DNA of 64,000 bases from Arsukibacterium perlucidum DSM 18276 (GTDB taxonomy: Bacteria > Pseudomonadota > Gammaproteobacteria > Enterobacterales > Alteromonadaceae). Position 1 is the stretch's first letter. The number at the start of each line of letters is the position of its first letter. This document shows, in pieces, positions 23,382 through 32,720 of the stretch. The stretch covers positions 62,001-126,000 of the forward strand of contig NZ_KB907711.1 in the NCBI RefSeq assembly GCF_000382165.1, read 5' to 3'. The notes under the pieces are model-generated. The model did no database searches, had not been told where the DNA came from, and worked only from the letters and a program-made list of their open reading frames with translations. The position numbers were made by a program, and so were the translations under genes.

Positions 23382-24194
23382 CTACTGCAACATCGCACTT
23401 ATATCGCTTTCCTCTTCGGTAAAGTCGCGCATGCTGGCGTAAGTGTCATCTAAATTCATATGTGCAGCATGAATTAACTTCACCGGCAACTCGTCAAAAT
23501 TACCTTCGCTGACATGCTCCCGGTAATGAATCATATAGCGGGCCAGATAGAGTAACGTGGCATAAGGCAGCAAGGTGCCACTGCCGGCGGGTTGTTGCTG
23601 CCACAAAATAGCATCGGCGATATCGTCCGGAAACTTCCAGTATTTTGCCAGTTCACTGCCGGCCATGGTGTAATCAAAGCCGAATAATTCGAGCTGGGTT
23701 TTGCGCCGGGCTGCTCCACCCTCTACCTGCTCGTCGATGGTTTTAGCAAGCTCGGGTTCAATGATATGAATAAGATACTCACCAATGCCATGCAGCAAGC
23801 CACAGGTATAGGCGACTTCCGGGTCGGCTTTATTTAATTTAGCCAACCATTTTGCCCGGTTGGCCAGCATAAATGAACGACGCCAAAAGGCGTTTAAATC
23901 GAAGGTAGCAGGTGCTTTAAAACTGGAGACTAAACCAATAGATAACACCAGGGTGCGCAGTGCATCCCGCCCTAATACTACCAGCGCATCTTTAACCGAA
24001 CCTACTTTGCGCTGGCGACCATAGCGCGCCGAATTTGCCAGGCGCAATACCTTGGCGGTAATGGCCTGATCGCTGGTGATAATAGTAGCCAGTTTGTCAG
24101 TCGACACATCGTCGTCGTTCATACTGGCGATCAGCTTTTGCACCACTTCCGGAATACTGGGTAAATTGGTTGCTTGCTCGATCATTTGCTGCAT
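23382..24194 (-). CDS. HDOD-domain signalling protein
   Basis: 270 residues. The N-terminus LPSIPEVVQKLIASMNDDDVSTDKLATIITSDQAITAKVLRLANSA is the hallmark of HDOD domains, followed by LGRDALRTLVLSIGL and a helical core with HGIGEYL and ELFGFDYTMAGSELAKYW. HDOD proteins act in signal transduction and chemotaxis-type control without the metal-binding HD pair; here HGIG and no HD confirm this. No receiver or output domain is attached. It is transcribed towards the array and is the first chromosomal-type gene on its right side. Confidence 0.92.
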   Translation of the reverse strand: MQQMIEQATNLPSIPEVVQKLIASMNDDDVSTDKLATIITSDQAITAKVLRLANSARYGRQRKVGSVKDALVVLGRDALRTLVLSIGLVSSFKAPATFDLNAFWRRSFMLANRAKWLAKLNKADPEVAYTCGLLHGIGEYLIHIIEPELAKTIDEQVEGGAARRKTQLELFGFDYTMAGSELAKYWKFPDDIADAILWQQQPAGSGTLLPYATLLYLARYMIHYREHVSEGNFDELPVKLIHAAHMNLDDTYASMRDFTEEESDISAMLQ

Positions 24195-24310
24195 GGCGTT
24201 CTGATTCCACTACTTATCTGAAGAAACGGTTTAGCTTTTTAATGAGCTTAATGGCTAGGCTACAACTTCACAAGTAATCAAAGCACAGAATTTAGTTATT
24301 TAGTCCGCAC

Positions 24311-25363
24311 TTAAAATGGTAGTGGATGTTGCCGTAAATACTGGTTGAGATCCTCGCTTAGCGCTGCGCTGATCTTCAAACTAAAGGCTGCAATATTCTG
24401 CTGCAGCTGCGGCATAGTGGTGGCGCCGATAATGGTGGAGGTAACACCCTCTACCTGATTTACCCAGGCTAACGCCAGCGCAGCGGGGTTAAGCTGATGG
24501 CTGGCAGCTAACTCAGTAAAGGCCGCTATCGCTTGCGCAGACTGCGGCGTGTCGCGAAACAAACCATTGCGCTGTAGCATACTCCAGCGGCTACCCTCTG
24601 GCCTTGCGCCATGCAGATATTTACCACTTAACGCCCCGCCAGCCAGCGGTGACCAGGGCAGGTAAGCGATATTTTCATGCCAGCATTGTTCAATTAAATA
24701 AGGCCAGTCTTTGGTATGCAGAAGGCTGAATTCGTTCTGGATAGAGACCATGCGCGGTAAGTTATGTTCAGCACTGAGCTTAAGATACTGGCTGATGCCC
24801 CAGGGCGTTTCATTAGATAAGCCACAAAAGCGGATTTTGCCCGCCTTAACACAGCTATCCAACGCCTGCAATAAACCGAGGATTTGCTCTGTTTGTTCGG
24901 CAGAATTAACCTCTGCAAAGCCAACACGGCTCACACTATGCCTGCCAAAGTGTGGCGATACCCGGTTTGGCCAGTGCAACTGGTATAAATCCAGATAATC
25001 TGTTTGCAACCGCGTTAACGACTGATCCACCGCCTGCTTTAAGGTTGCCGGCGTCATTATGCCGCCGCCACGAATATACGATAAGCCACTACCCGCCATT
25101 TTGCTGGCCAGAATAATGTTTGATCTTTGGCCACTGTTGCGGCTAAGCCAGTTACCTATTATTCGTTCTGTCGCACCATAAGATTCGGCCGTTGGCGGCA
25201 CTGAATACATTTCTGCGGTATCGATAAAATTAACACCCTGCGCCAGCGCATACGCCAGCTGGCTGTCAGCGTCTTGCTGAGTATTCTGGGTACCCCAGGT
25301 CATGGTTCCCAGACAAACCCGGGATACCTCAATGTTGCTGCTGCCAAGTACTGAATATTGCAT
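24311..25363 (-). CDS. tas: Tas-type NADP(H)-dependent aldo-keto reductase
   Basis: 350 residues, a (beta/alpha)8 aldo-keto reductase. MQYSVLGSSNIEVSRVCLGTMTWG, NFIDTAEMYSVPP (Asp and Tyr of the tetrad), the SLTRLQTDYLDLYQLHWPNR stretch, GLSNETPWGISQYL and IIGATTMPQLQQN align well with E. coli Tas as remembered, including the same length. The family reduces small carbonyls; the physiological substrate of Tas is unclear. It is a single gene between the HDOD and M16 genes with no sign of an operon. Confidence 0.9.
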   Translation of the reverse strand: MQYSVLGSSNIEVSRVCLGTMTWGTQNTQQDADSQLAYALAQGVNFIDTAEMYSVPPTAESYGATERIIGNWLSRNSGQRSNIILASKMAGSGLSYIRGGGIMTPATLKQAVDQSLTRLQTDYLDLYQLHWPNRVSPHFGRHSVSRVGFAEVNSAEQTEQILGLLQALDSCVKAGKIRFCGLSNETPWGISQYLKLSAEHNLPRMVSIQNEFSLLHTKDWPYLIEQCWHENIAYLPWSPLAGGALSGKYLHGARPEGSRWSMLQRNGLFRDTPQSAQAIAAFTELAASHQLNPAALALAWVNQVEGVTSTIIGATTMPQLQQNIAAFSLKISAALSEDLNQYLRQHPLPF

Positions 25364-25497
25364 AGCTAATCCGTTGTGAAGACAATAGTTAAATCGATTA
25401 CGCTGTTTTAAGCAGACTTTTTTGCCACTTTAGGGGCTTAGCCCGCAAAATACCAGCAATACCCCTGCACCATACCATAATAAAAATGCAGTAATAA

Positions 25498-25522
25498 AAA
25501 CGCCACCCGCAGGTGGCGTTTT
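25498..25522. terminator. Bidirectional rho-independent terminator
   Basis: CGCCACC-cgca-GGTGGCG (25501-25518) flanked by AAAAA on the left and TTTT on the right. It ends the M16 peptidase transcript (- strand) 20 bp after the stop. Confidence 0.85.
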
Positions 25523-25537
25523 GGCAGCTAAATTAGC

Positions 25538-28381
25538 TTACAACGATAAATCTTCCACCGGATAGCCCAGCGCTTCCAACTCAGGGCGCAGCACGGCAGA
25601 ATCGCCCACTACCACTATCACCATATCTTTGGGATCAAAGTGTTGCCTGGCCAGCTGGTTTATCTCCTGCTGGCTAATGTTGGCAATAATAGCATTGCGT
25701 TCATCCACAAAGGTTGGCGCCAGGTCATGCTCCAGGATCTGCGCTAAAAAGCCCAGCTTGGCATTAGGCGTTTCATATTTTAACGCATCACGCTGATTCA
25801 GTGCCCGGCGCATAAACGCCAGCTCCGGCTCAGTTACGCCATCGGCACTAAAGCGGTTAAGCTCATCGATAAATTCTTTTACCGAGGCAGCAGTGGCATC
25901 AGCCCTTACTGCAGCCGAGGCAATAAACACCCCGGTATAACCGTCAGCATTGAAACCAGTACGGGCACCATAGGTGTAGCCCTTATCTTCACGCAAGTTA
26001 AGGTTGATCCGGCTGTTAAAATTACCACCAATGGTAAAGTTAGCCAGGCCGGTTTTAAAGTACTCCCCGGTAATGTCCTCAGCTAAGCTGCGCTTGCCAA
26101 TCCGGATTTCCGACTGGGGCGAGTCATCTTTATGCACCAGATAAATTACCGAGCCACGGCTGGTATCTGCCGGCACCTGTAAATCTACCGCCGGCGCTTT
26201 GCCGGTAAACTGAGTAAGGGGCGTAATAGCCTGCTGCAGCTGCTCTTTCGCTAAGTCAGATACCACAATTAACTGGCCTCCATCGGGTTTAAAGTGGCTT
26301 TGGTAATAGGCTTTCACATCGTCCAGGCTCAGGTTAGTGACACTGGCCAAAGTACCGCCGCCAGGCTGGCCTAAAATACTGTCACCATACATCAGCTTAC
26401 GAAAGGCGTTACTGGCCAGATAGCCGGCATTTTTCTCTGATTGCTGAATGCCCTGCAAACGCTGTTGCTTCAGCCGGTTAAAATCATCCTCGTTAAAGGC
26501 CGGCCGCAACATCTTCTCCATTAGTAAATCAATGGTCTTATCAAGATTCTTGCTCAGGCTTAATACATACAGCTGAATATGTTCGTCACCGGCGCTGATG
26601 CTGATATAGCTGCCCAGTTTCTCCAGTTCCAGCGCAATTTCTTCGCCGGTAAAGTTGCTGGTATCTTCATTCAGCATCGCAGTTAACATACTGCTTAAAC
26701 CGGTTTTATCCGGGCTTTCGAAGTACAGGCCACTATTAAGCTTTAACAGCATGGCAGTGGTAGGCGTTTCATCGCTTGCTGCACCCAATACATTTATGCC
26801 GTTGGCCAGGCTGCTCTGCCAGTAAGCCGGTACCGTAACAGCCGGGTTAACACCGGCTTGCGGCTCGACACTGCGATCGAAGTTATCCGTTGCCCGGCGA
26901 ACCTGCAAATCTTCAGCGCTGGTTTGTGACGGGCCCCCAAAATCCAGCACTGTTGGGCTGAAATTATCAGCTGCAGCAATTAAATCCAGTTTGCCGCGCG
27001 GCACCACTGACATCACGACCGAGCCCTTACCTTTGAGGTAAGTATTATAAACCCGCATTACATCTTCTTTGGTTACCGTGTTAACCCGGTTTAAGTCGTA
27101 TTGCAGGTTGTCCGGGTTACCGGTCAGCGTTTCGTTAATGGCCAACTGGCTTACTTTGCCAGACACACTTTGCAGGCCATAAATTGTATTAGCCTCCATT
27201 TGCGCTTTTACTTTTAACAAGTCGTCGTCATTGACCCCACGCTGCTCAAACTCGGCCAGGCTTTCGCGTAGCAACGCTTCAATATCAGCCAGGTTTTTAC
27301 CTGATGCCGGATGGGGCAGCGCCAGTAAATTAAAGGTACAGGCCAGTTCTGCACAAGGGTGATTCACATTGGCTTGCACCGCTATCTGAGTTTTCACCAG
27401 ATTTTTATAGAAAATAGAGTTTTTACCACCACCAAGAATTTCCGCCAGCACATCAAGCGCCGCTTCATCCTGATGGCGCAGATATACCGTCGGATACGAC
27501 ATGTAAATCAGCGGCAAATGAACGTTATCTTCCATCGAAATATAACGGTTATTATCCAGTGAAACTGGCTGTTTTGGCGCAGCTGTTACTTCAGGACCAC
27601 GGGGAATAGAGCCAAAATACTGTTCAACTAACGGCAGTACTTCATTCGCCGTTACCGCACCACCTATGGTCACGGTGGCGTTATTCGGGCCATACCAGCG
27701 CAAAAAGAAGGCTTTAACGTCATTGACGTTAGCCCGGTTTAAGTCATCCATATAACCAATAACCGGCCATGAATAAGGGTGGCCCACCGGGTATAAAGCT
27801 TGTGACACGCGCTCACCTAACCGGCCATAAGGCCGGTTGTCGACCCGCTGGCCACGTTCGTTCTTCACCGTTTCACGTTGTACTTCAAACTTTTCTTCCG
27901 TTACCGCGTCCAGCAGGAAGCCCATCCGATCTGCTTCTAACCACAGCATTTTTTCCAGCTGGTTAGAGGGTACGGTCTGAAAATAATTGGTTCGGTCAGA
28001 ATTTGTGGTGCCGTTTAAGGTGCCGCCGGCCTCAGTAACAATCCGGAAATGTTCTTCGTCAGCAACGTTTTCAGAACCCTGAAACATCATATGTTCAAAA
28101 AAGTGGGCAAACCCCGATTTACCCAGCTCTTCCCGGGCAGAACCTACGTGGTAAGTTACATCGACATGGACCAGCGGATCAGAATGATCTTCATGGACAA
28201 TAACCGTTAAGCCGTTGGCCAGCTGATATTTTTTATAAGGTATCGACACCCCGTCTTTTTGCTGAACATGTTCAGTAATCAGGGTTACGCCTTTTGGCAA
28301 TTGTGGCGCTGCAGGTTGCTGACTACAGGCGCTGATCCCGGCTACCAGCCCCATCGCCAGCACTATTTTAGATAATTTCAA
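25538..28381 (-). CDS. M16-family zinc peptidase (insulinase/pitrilysin type), lipoprotein
   Basis: 947 residues if started at TTG 28381, which lies 7 nt after GGAG and gives a perfect lipoprotein signal MKLSKIVLAMGLVAGISAC; the frame is open to an ATG at 28414 but that adds 11 residues ahead of the signal. Two M16 units are present: the active N-terminal one with HFFEH (His93, Glu96, His97) and a downstream Glu in KNERGQ, and an inactive C-terminal one. Two-domain M16 proteins of this kind degrade peptides in a closed chamber. Attachment to the envelope is predicted. A terminator follows directly. Confidence 0.92.
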   Translation of the reverse strand: MKLSKIVLAMGLVAGISACSQQPAAPQLPKGVTLITEHVQQKDGVSIPYKKYQLANGLTVIVHEDHSDPLVHVDVTYHVGSAREELGKSGFAHFFEHMMFQGSENVADEEHFRIVTEAGGTLNGTTNSDRTNYFQTVPSNQLEKMLWLEADRMGFLLDAVTEEKFEVQRETVKNERGQRVDNRPYGRLGERVSQALYPVGHPYSWPVIGYMDDLNRANVNDVKAFFLRWYGPNNATVTIGGAVTANEVLPLVEQYFGSIPRGPEVTAAPKQPVSLDNNRYISMEDNVHLPLIYMSYPTVYLRHQDEAALDVLAEILGGGKNSIFYKNLVKTQIAVQANVNHPCAELACTFNLLALPHPASGKNLADIEALLRESLAEFEQRGVNDDDLLKVKAQMEANTIYGLQSVSGKVSQLAINETLTGNPDNLQYDLNRVNTVTKEDVMRVYNTYLKGKGSVVMSVVPRGKLDLIAAADNFSPTVLDFGGPSQTSAEDLQVRRATDNFDRSVEPQAGVNPAVTVPAYWQSSLANGINVLGAASDETPTTAMLLKLNSGLYFESPDKTGLSSMLTAMLNEDTSNFTGEEIALELEKLGSYISISAGDEHIQLYVLSLSKNLDKTIDLLMEKMLRPAFNEDDFNRLKQQRLQGIQQSEKNAGYLASNAFRKLMYGDSILGQPGGGTLASVTNLSLDDVKAYYQSHFKPDGGQLIVVSDLAKEQLQQAITPLTQFTGKAPAVDLQVPADTSRGSVIYLVHKDDSPQSEIRIGKRSLAEDITGEYFKTGLANFTIGGNFNSRINLNLREDKGYTYGARTGFNADGYTGVFIASAAVRADATAASVKEFIDELNRFSADGVTEPELAFMRRALNQRDALKYETPNAKLGFLAQILEHDLAPTFVDERNAIIANISQQEINQLARQHFDPKDMVIVVVGDSAVLRPELEALGYPVEDLSL

Positions 28382-28414
28382 ATCATATTCTCCAGATTTT
28401 ATTCTTGTTGTCAT

Positions 28415-28661
28415 TTTGTTTACAAGGTCATCTTAAGTGTTTAAGCCGGCCGAGTCATCCTGTTGGAAATATTTTGAAACACGTTAGGGCGTGTTGACCT
28501 TAGTTTTATCATTTAACCGGCGCCAGCAGGACAGTAACACTAACTTTCAACATGTTTGCCTGGTTAAAAGTTCAACGCCTGCTAGGCTTAAGCTGCTAAA
28601 TTATATTAATTTAATACACTAAACCATTAGCAGCGCAGCAGGCACAGTCAGGGAGACAATA
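28415..28661. other. Intergenic region between divergent M16 and TolB/TPR genes
   Basis: About 250 bp holding the two divergent promoters. No palindrome, hairpin terminator or RNA gene that I can support is visible. Confidence 0.5.
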
Positions 28662-30194
28662 GTGAAAGTAGTAATGCGGTTTTTATCGGAGTTACGCCGG
28701 CGTAAAGTCATTCAAACTCTTATTCCTTTTTTGGGTGTGATCTGGCTGCTACTGCAAATTATTGCCGTGGTAACCCCCTTACTAAACTTAAGCCCGCTGG
28801 TGGCCACCAGCCTTACTATCTTTTTGTTCGCCTGTTTCCCGGTGGTATTTTACCTTTCATGGTATTTTGATATCACGCCACAAGGCATCAGAGTTACTGA
28901 AGTAGACACCACTGAAACGCCAAAACCACTGGGCCTGAAATGGTGGCTGGGTTTTGCCGTGGTATTTGCCGGCTCCATTATGCTGGGCTATCACTACTTT
29001 AATAGTGCCCGCACCGATTATGTTAAACGCAACGAGGGCCTGATCAGCAGTGTCAAAGCCTCTTCCATTGCGGTATTACCATTTCGGGATCAAAGCCCAG
29101 ATAACGACCAGCATTATCTGGCTACCGGGGTTACCGAAGAGCTGACCAACCTGCTTGGTCAGGTATCCGGCCTGCAGGTTACTCCGGCCAGCGCGGGGTT
29201 TAATCTGGCCGGCCAGAATTTACTGCCGGTTGATATTGCTAAACGGCTGCAGGTAGAAACCTTACTCAGTGGCAGCATTCATAAAAGTGGCAACCAGCTG
29301 CGGCTGCGGGTAGAGCTGATTAACGCCAATGACGGTATGACCCTGTGGACCCAGAGCTTTTCAAGGCAACTAACCGATGTTTTTGCCATTGAAACCGAAA
29401 TTGCCCGGGCTGTTGTTAACCTGCTGCAGGAACGCTATCTGGCAGCTGACGGCCTGAATAATTTAAATAATACCACCAGCAGTGATGCTTACCTGATGTA
29501 CCTGCGCGGCCGCGAGCAATACCGGCTGCATACTACCAAATCTATTAAAGAAGCCCGCCGCTTATTTGAGCAGGCCATAGCACTGGACCCGGAGTATGTG
29601 ATGGCTTATGTTGCGCTGGCCGACACCATTATTTTACTGGCCGAGGGCAGCGCCGGCTTTGGTATTTTAAAAGCCGATATTGCCGCTACCCTGGCCGAAC
29701 AACATTTAGCCAAAGCCCTGGTGCGCGCGCCGGAACTGGCAGAAGCCCATGCGGTGCGTGGCCTGCTGTTATTTTATTTAGAGGGTGAAACAGACGCGGC
29801 CCTGCCGGCGCTAAATAAAGCGCTAAGCCTGAACCCCAGTTTAGCCAGCGCTCACTTGTGGCGTTTTGCGGCACTGGAGCAACTGGGCCGCAGTCAGGAT
29901 GCCTGGCAGGCACTGCAGCAGGCTTATAAACTCGACCCGATAGCCATCACCCACCAATACAATCTGGCCTTTAAACTGGCCGAACGTGGCGAGCTGGCAA
30001 GTGCTGAGCAGCAATACCGGCAGCTAATCGCAGATTTTCCTGCCTCACCAGCAGGTTATGTTGGTCTGGCAGAATTGGGTAGCCAAACTGCGGCAAAACA
30101 GGCTCCTGTATTAACCGTTACCGGGGCAAACGCATTAGTTAACAGCGCTGATCCGCAATTACAGCAGCAAATTAAAGCTCTGGGCTGGCAGTAA
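28662..30194 (+). CDS. Membrane-anchored TolB-like/TPR protein
   Basis: 510 residues. Start FLSELRRRKVIQTLIPFLGVIWLLLQ is typical of this group, with three membrane helices (about 18-38, 44-64 and 90-110). A TolB-N/FlgO-like domain (SIAVLPFRDQSPDNDQHYLATGVTEEL, about 128-245) follows, then several TPR units (about 265-470). The same architecture with an N-terminal winged helix or cyclase domain is common in signalling proteins, but this one has neither output domain. It may be a scaffold. Ribosome site GGGAG precedes the start; an alternative ATG is four codons in. It is divergent from the M16 gene. Confidence 0.85.
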   Translation: MKVVMRFLSELRRRKVIQTLIPFLGVIWLLLQIIAVVTPLLNLSPLVATSLTIFLFACFPVVFYLSWYFDITPQGIRVTEVDTTETPKPLGLKWWLGFAVVFAGSIMLGYHYFNSARTDYVKRNEGLISSVKASSIAVLPFRDQSPDNDQHYLATGVTEELTNLLGQVSGLQVTPASAGFNLAGQNLLPVDIAKRLQVETLLSGSIHKSGNQLRLRVELINANDGMTLWTQSFSRQLTDVFAIETEIARAVVNLLQERYLAADGLNNLNNTTSSDAYLMYLRGREQYRLHTTKSIKEARRLFEQAIALDPEYVMAYVALADTIILLAEGSAGFGILKADIAATLAEQHLAKALVRAPELAEAHAVRGLLLFYLEGETDAALPALNKALSLNPSLASAHLWRFAALEQLGRSQDAWQALQQAYKLDPIAITHQYNLAFKLAERGELASAEQQYRQLIADFPASPAGYVGLAELGSQTAAKQAPVLTVTGANALVNSADPQLQQQIKALGWQ

Positions 30195-30234
30195 ATTGCC
30201 GCTGCAATTGCATGTTTCGTTGCCTGCTTAGTGC

Positions 30235-31566
30235 TCAGCGGCCCAGTTTAAACACACTGGCATCAATACTGCGCTGCATCACCACCTGCAGCAATACCGT
30301 CTGGTGCGGTATAAATACCCAATCGATATTTTCCGGCTCCAGCTTTAAACCAGCAGTAGCGGTGGCGGCAACGCCGGCATAACCGACCGGCTGGCGAGGT
30401 GGCTTATAATGCGGTTCGGCATTAAAGCTAAGATACAACTTGTCCAGTTGATAACGCTGGCGCAGCGCAGTCAGGCTGGCCAGGTCAAAGTACAAAGTAC
30501 GATAAGCACCATTGTCACTGTAAGCATGCACCCCACATAAAAACTGCTGATACAGCTGCTGCTCAAATTTCTCGTCTTTTTTACCGGTGCGGTAAAACTC
30601 AACAAAATAATCCTGCACGCTGTTGGCCAGGTGATCGGTTAGCTGACAAATTACCTGGCTGCGCTGCGGGCTGCGCTCTGCTGCGCCCGGGTCAAGCGAA
30701 ATAATCTGTTGCTGCCAGCCGAAGCTGTCACCAAGGCTTTGATAATCGGTATCTTCTACCTGCAGGGCCTTCGCCAGAATAGTTTCGGTAAGCGGGTTTA
30801 CGGGCCCTTTGTCTTTAAATACCAGAGTGCTGTGGTTTTCTTTATCCAGAATCGCCAGCGCAATATCGCCTTTACTCGTGCTGTAGCGCAAACTGCCCGG
30901 CAAAACGCATTGCTGTTCATCCAGTGCCAGCTCTATCCGGCTGCAATTGAGGTTAGCACCACTGATCCGCACCGTGCCGTCAGATCCTGGCTCGTTGGCA
31001 ATAGCACTTATCCCGGAATAACCGGTATTGCCGGTCATCACTGTGGCCAGAATTTTGCCGGCGCCATACCAGCTTTCCTCGCCGAATAAATCCTGAAAGG
31101 CCAGTTGCTGGCTATAGGGTGAGGCTAGCTCCAGGCCTTTTAAGATTTGGGTGCCGGTCTGAAAGCCAGGCTGGCCCCAGCCTTTAACGGCCCGGCCAAA
31201 AAAGCTGCGGCCCTTATGAGCTAAATGCGAACCAAAATTAGCCGGCGCCATCATCACAAAACGTTTGACCGGGTTGTGGCTGGCACTGTAAAACTGGGTA
31301 AGCCACTGCCTGGCTACCAGTGCGCCGGTGCTGTGCACTACTAAGTCGATACTGCGATCAGCGGTGGGCAAGCCCATCTCATGCCAGGCACGCTGCATTG
31401 CGGTAGCTAAATCGGTATAGGTGACATCGTCGTGCATCGACAGCCAGTCGCCCAGGTGTAGATGCACGGTTTTTTTATTAGGTAATTGTTTGATAAATTT
31501 ACTGATAGCGGTAAAGGAGCGACTGTTGTCGCTCCAGCCATGCAGAATAATAACCGGGTTGCCCAT
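30235..31566 (-). CDS. Alpha/beta hydrolase (lipase/esterase-like)
   Basis: 443 residues. HGW (9-11) after PVIIL forms the oxyanion-hole region, and VVHSTGALVARQWL carries the nucleophile Ser79 in a VHSTG elbow, a variant of GxSxG often seen in PGAP1-like and lecithin:cholesterol-type acyltransferases. The core hydrolase spans about 1-260; the C-terminal 180 residues form an extra domain rich in beta strands. No signal peptide is present, so it is cytoplasmic unless exported by another route. Substrate is not evident. It is monocistronic on the - strand. Confidence 0.82.
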   Translation of the reverse strand: MGNPVIILHGWSDNSRSFTAISKFIKQLPNKKTVHLHLGDWLSMHDDVTYTDLATAMQRAWHEMGLPTADRSIDLVVHSTGALVARQWLTQFYSASHNPVKRFVMMAPANFGSHLAHKGRSFFGRAVKGWGQPGFQTGTQILKGLELASPYSQQLAFQDLFGEESWYGAGKILATVMTGNTGYSGISAIANEPGSDGTVRISGANLNCSRIELALDEQQCVLPGSLRYSTSKGDIALAILDKENHSTLVFKDKGPVNPLTETILAKALQVEDTDYQSLGDSFGWQQQIISLDPGAAERSPQRSQVICQLTDHLANSVQDYFVEFYRTGKKDEKFEQQLYQQFLCGVHAYSDNGAYRTLYFDLASLTALRQRYQLDKLYLSFNAEPHYKPPRQPVGYAGVAATATAGLKLEPENIDWVFIPHQTVLLQVVMQRSIDASVFKLGR

Positions 31567-31734
31567 GCTGTCTTCCTTGTAGAAACCGGAAAACCAGACA
31601 ACACCCGCAATGCATGCAGATCTTGGTTTAATTAACTAAGGTAGCTTAATGCTTTAAACCAAAATATTAAGCCAGAATAAAAAACGCCAAATCAGTATAG
31701 CAAGCTTTATTCACCATGCTCTGATATAGCAATA

Positions 31735-32667
31735 TTAATAGCCGTTCGCTTTTAAATAATCCAGTGCTGCCACTATCGCCGTTACCTGGGCCTCAATACA
31801 TTGCTCCGGGCTGGCATTAGGGCTATCCGGATACACCTCAGTAGTGGTGACATAACGCGCATCGGTAATGCCGCCGCATAAGCCTAAGGCTTTTTTCGGG
31901 TAGTTCACCACCCCCGGCTGGCTGATTGGCTCACCAATCAGGCAGCCGTTGCTGTCTGCCGGCGCTATCTGAGTAACCTGGCTGACAGCCTGATTAATCG
32001 CCTTTTGAAAATCAGCCACCGGTTTGGCGCTGTCGCCGACTAAATAAAAGCCATCGGGAATATCCCAGTTGGTATTAATCTCGCCATCGCGCGCTGCTTT
32101 TGCCGGCCGGAATTCGCTGTTATCCGAGTTTGTGGTCTCATGTAAATCGATATGGGCCAGTATTGGCTGCTGCAGCTGCTGTAAAAAACTGACCACAGCC
32201 ACTGCCTCTGCTGCCGGACTGTCGGCAGTGAAGTTGCGGTTCGGATCCAGCGCTAATGGGTTCCAGCGGTTAATGGTCTCGTAGCCCCAGGGGCTGATAC
32301 AAGGCAGCACCAGCAGATTAAAGTGCGTACTATACTGGCTGGCGGCAGTTTGCAAAAACCGGATAGCGCCCTGCACCCCGCTGGTTTCATAACCGTGTAC
32401 GCCACCGGTAACGATTACGGTCGGTTTATCCGGGTCGTTACCATTACTAAAGGCATAAAGCGGATAACAGCTGGCGCCATACTGGCGGTAGTCAAGCTCA
32501 GCATATTGCTGACGCGAAAAACCGGGGGCGACCTGTTCCAGGCGCTCCAGCACCTGCTGCTGAAAACTACGTTGAATGTGCTGGCTGGCCAGCCACTGGG
32601 CTTTTTCGGTACTGCCCCAGGGCTGCCCTGGCTTGCCAATCGGGTATGAGGTAGTTAATTCTGTCAC
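31735..32667 (-). CDS. M14-family metallocarboxypeptidase
   Basis: 310 residues. Zinc ligands His91 and Glu94 sit in TGGVHGYETSG, with LDPNRNF downstream (the Asn-Arg pair that binds the terminal carboxylate) and AHIDLHETTNSDNSEF supplying the third His. The arrangement is that of M14 carboxypeptidases or the related succinylglutamate desuccinylase/aspartoacylase branch; the opening TGGVHGYE favours carboxypeptidase. No signal peptide, so probably cytoplasmic and acting on small peptides. It lies between two - strand genes with separate promoters. Confidence 0.88.
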   Translation of the reverse strand: MTELTTSYPIGKPGQPWGSTEKAQWLASQHIQRSFQQQVLERLEQVAPGFSRQQYAELDYRQYGASCYPLYAFSNGNDPDKPTVIVTGGVHGYETSGVQGAIRFLQTAASQYSTHFNLLVLPCISPWGYETINRWNPLALDPNRNFTADSPAAEAVAVVSFLQQLQQPILAHIDLHETTNSDNSEFRPAKAARDGEINTNWDIPDGFYLVGDSAKPVADFQKAINQAVSQVTQIAPADSNGCLIGEPISQPGVVNYPKKALGLCGGITDARYVTTTEVYPDSPNASPEQCIEAQVTAIVAALDYLKANGY

Positions 32668-32720
32668 TGTGGCTACTCTTTTATATTTTAGTTTTTGTTC
32701 TGTTCGTGCCGCTTACTATA

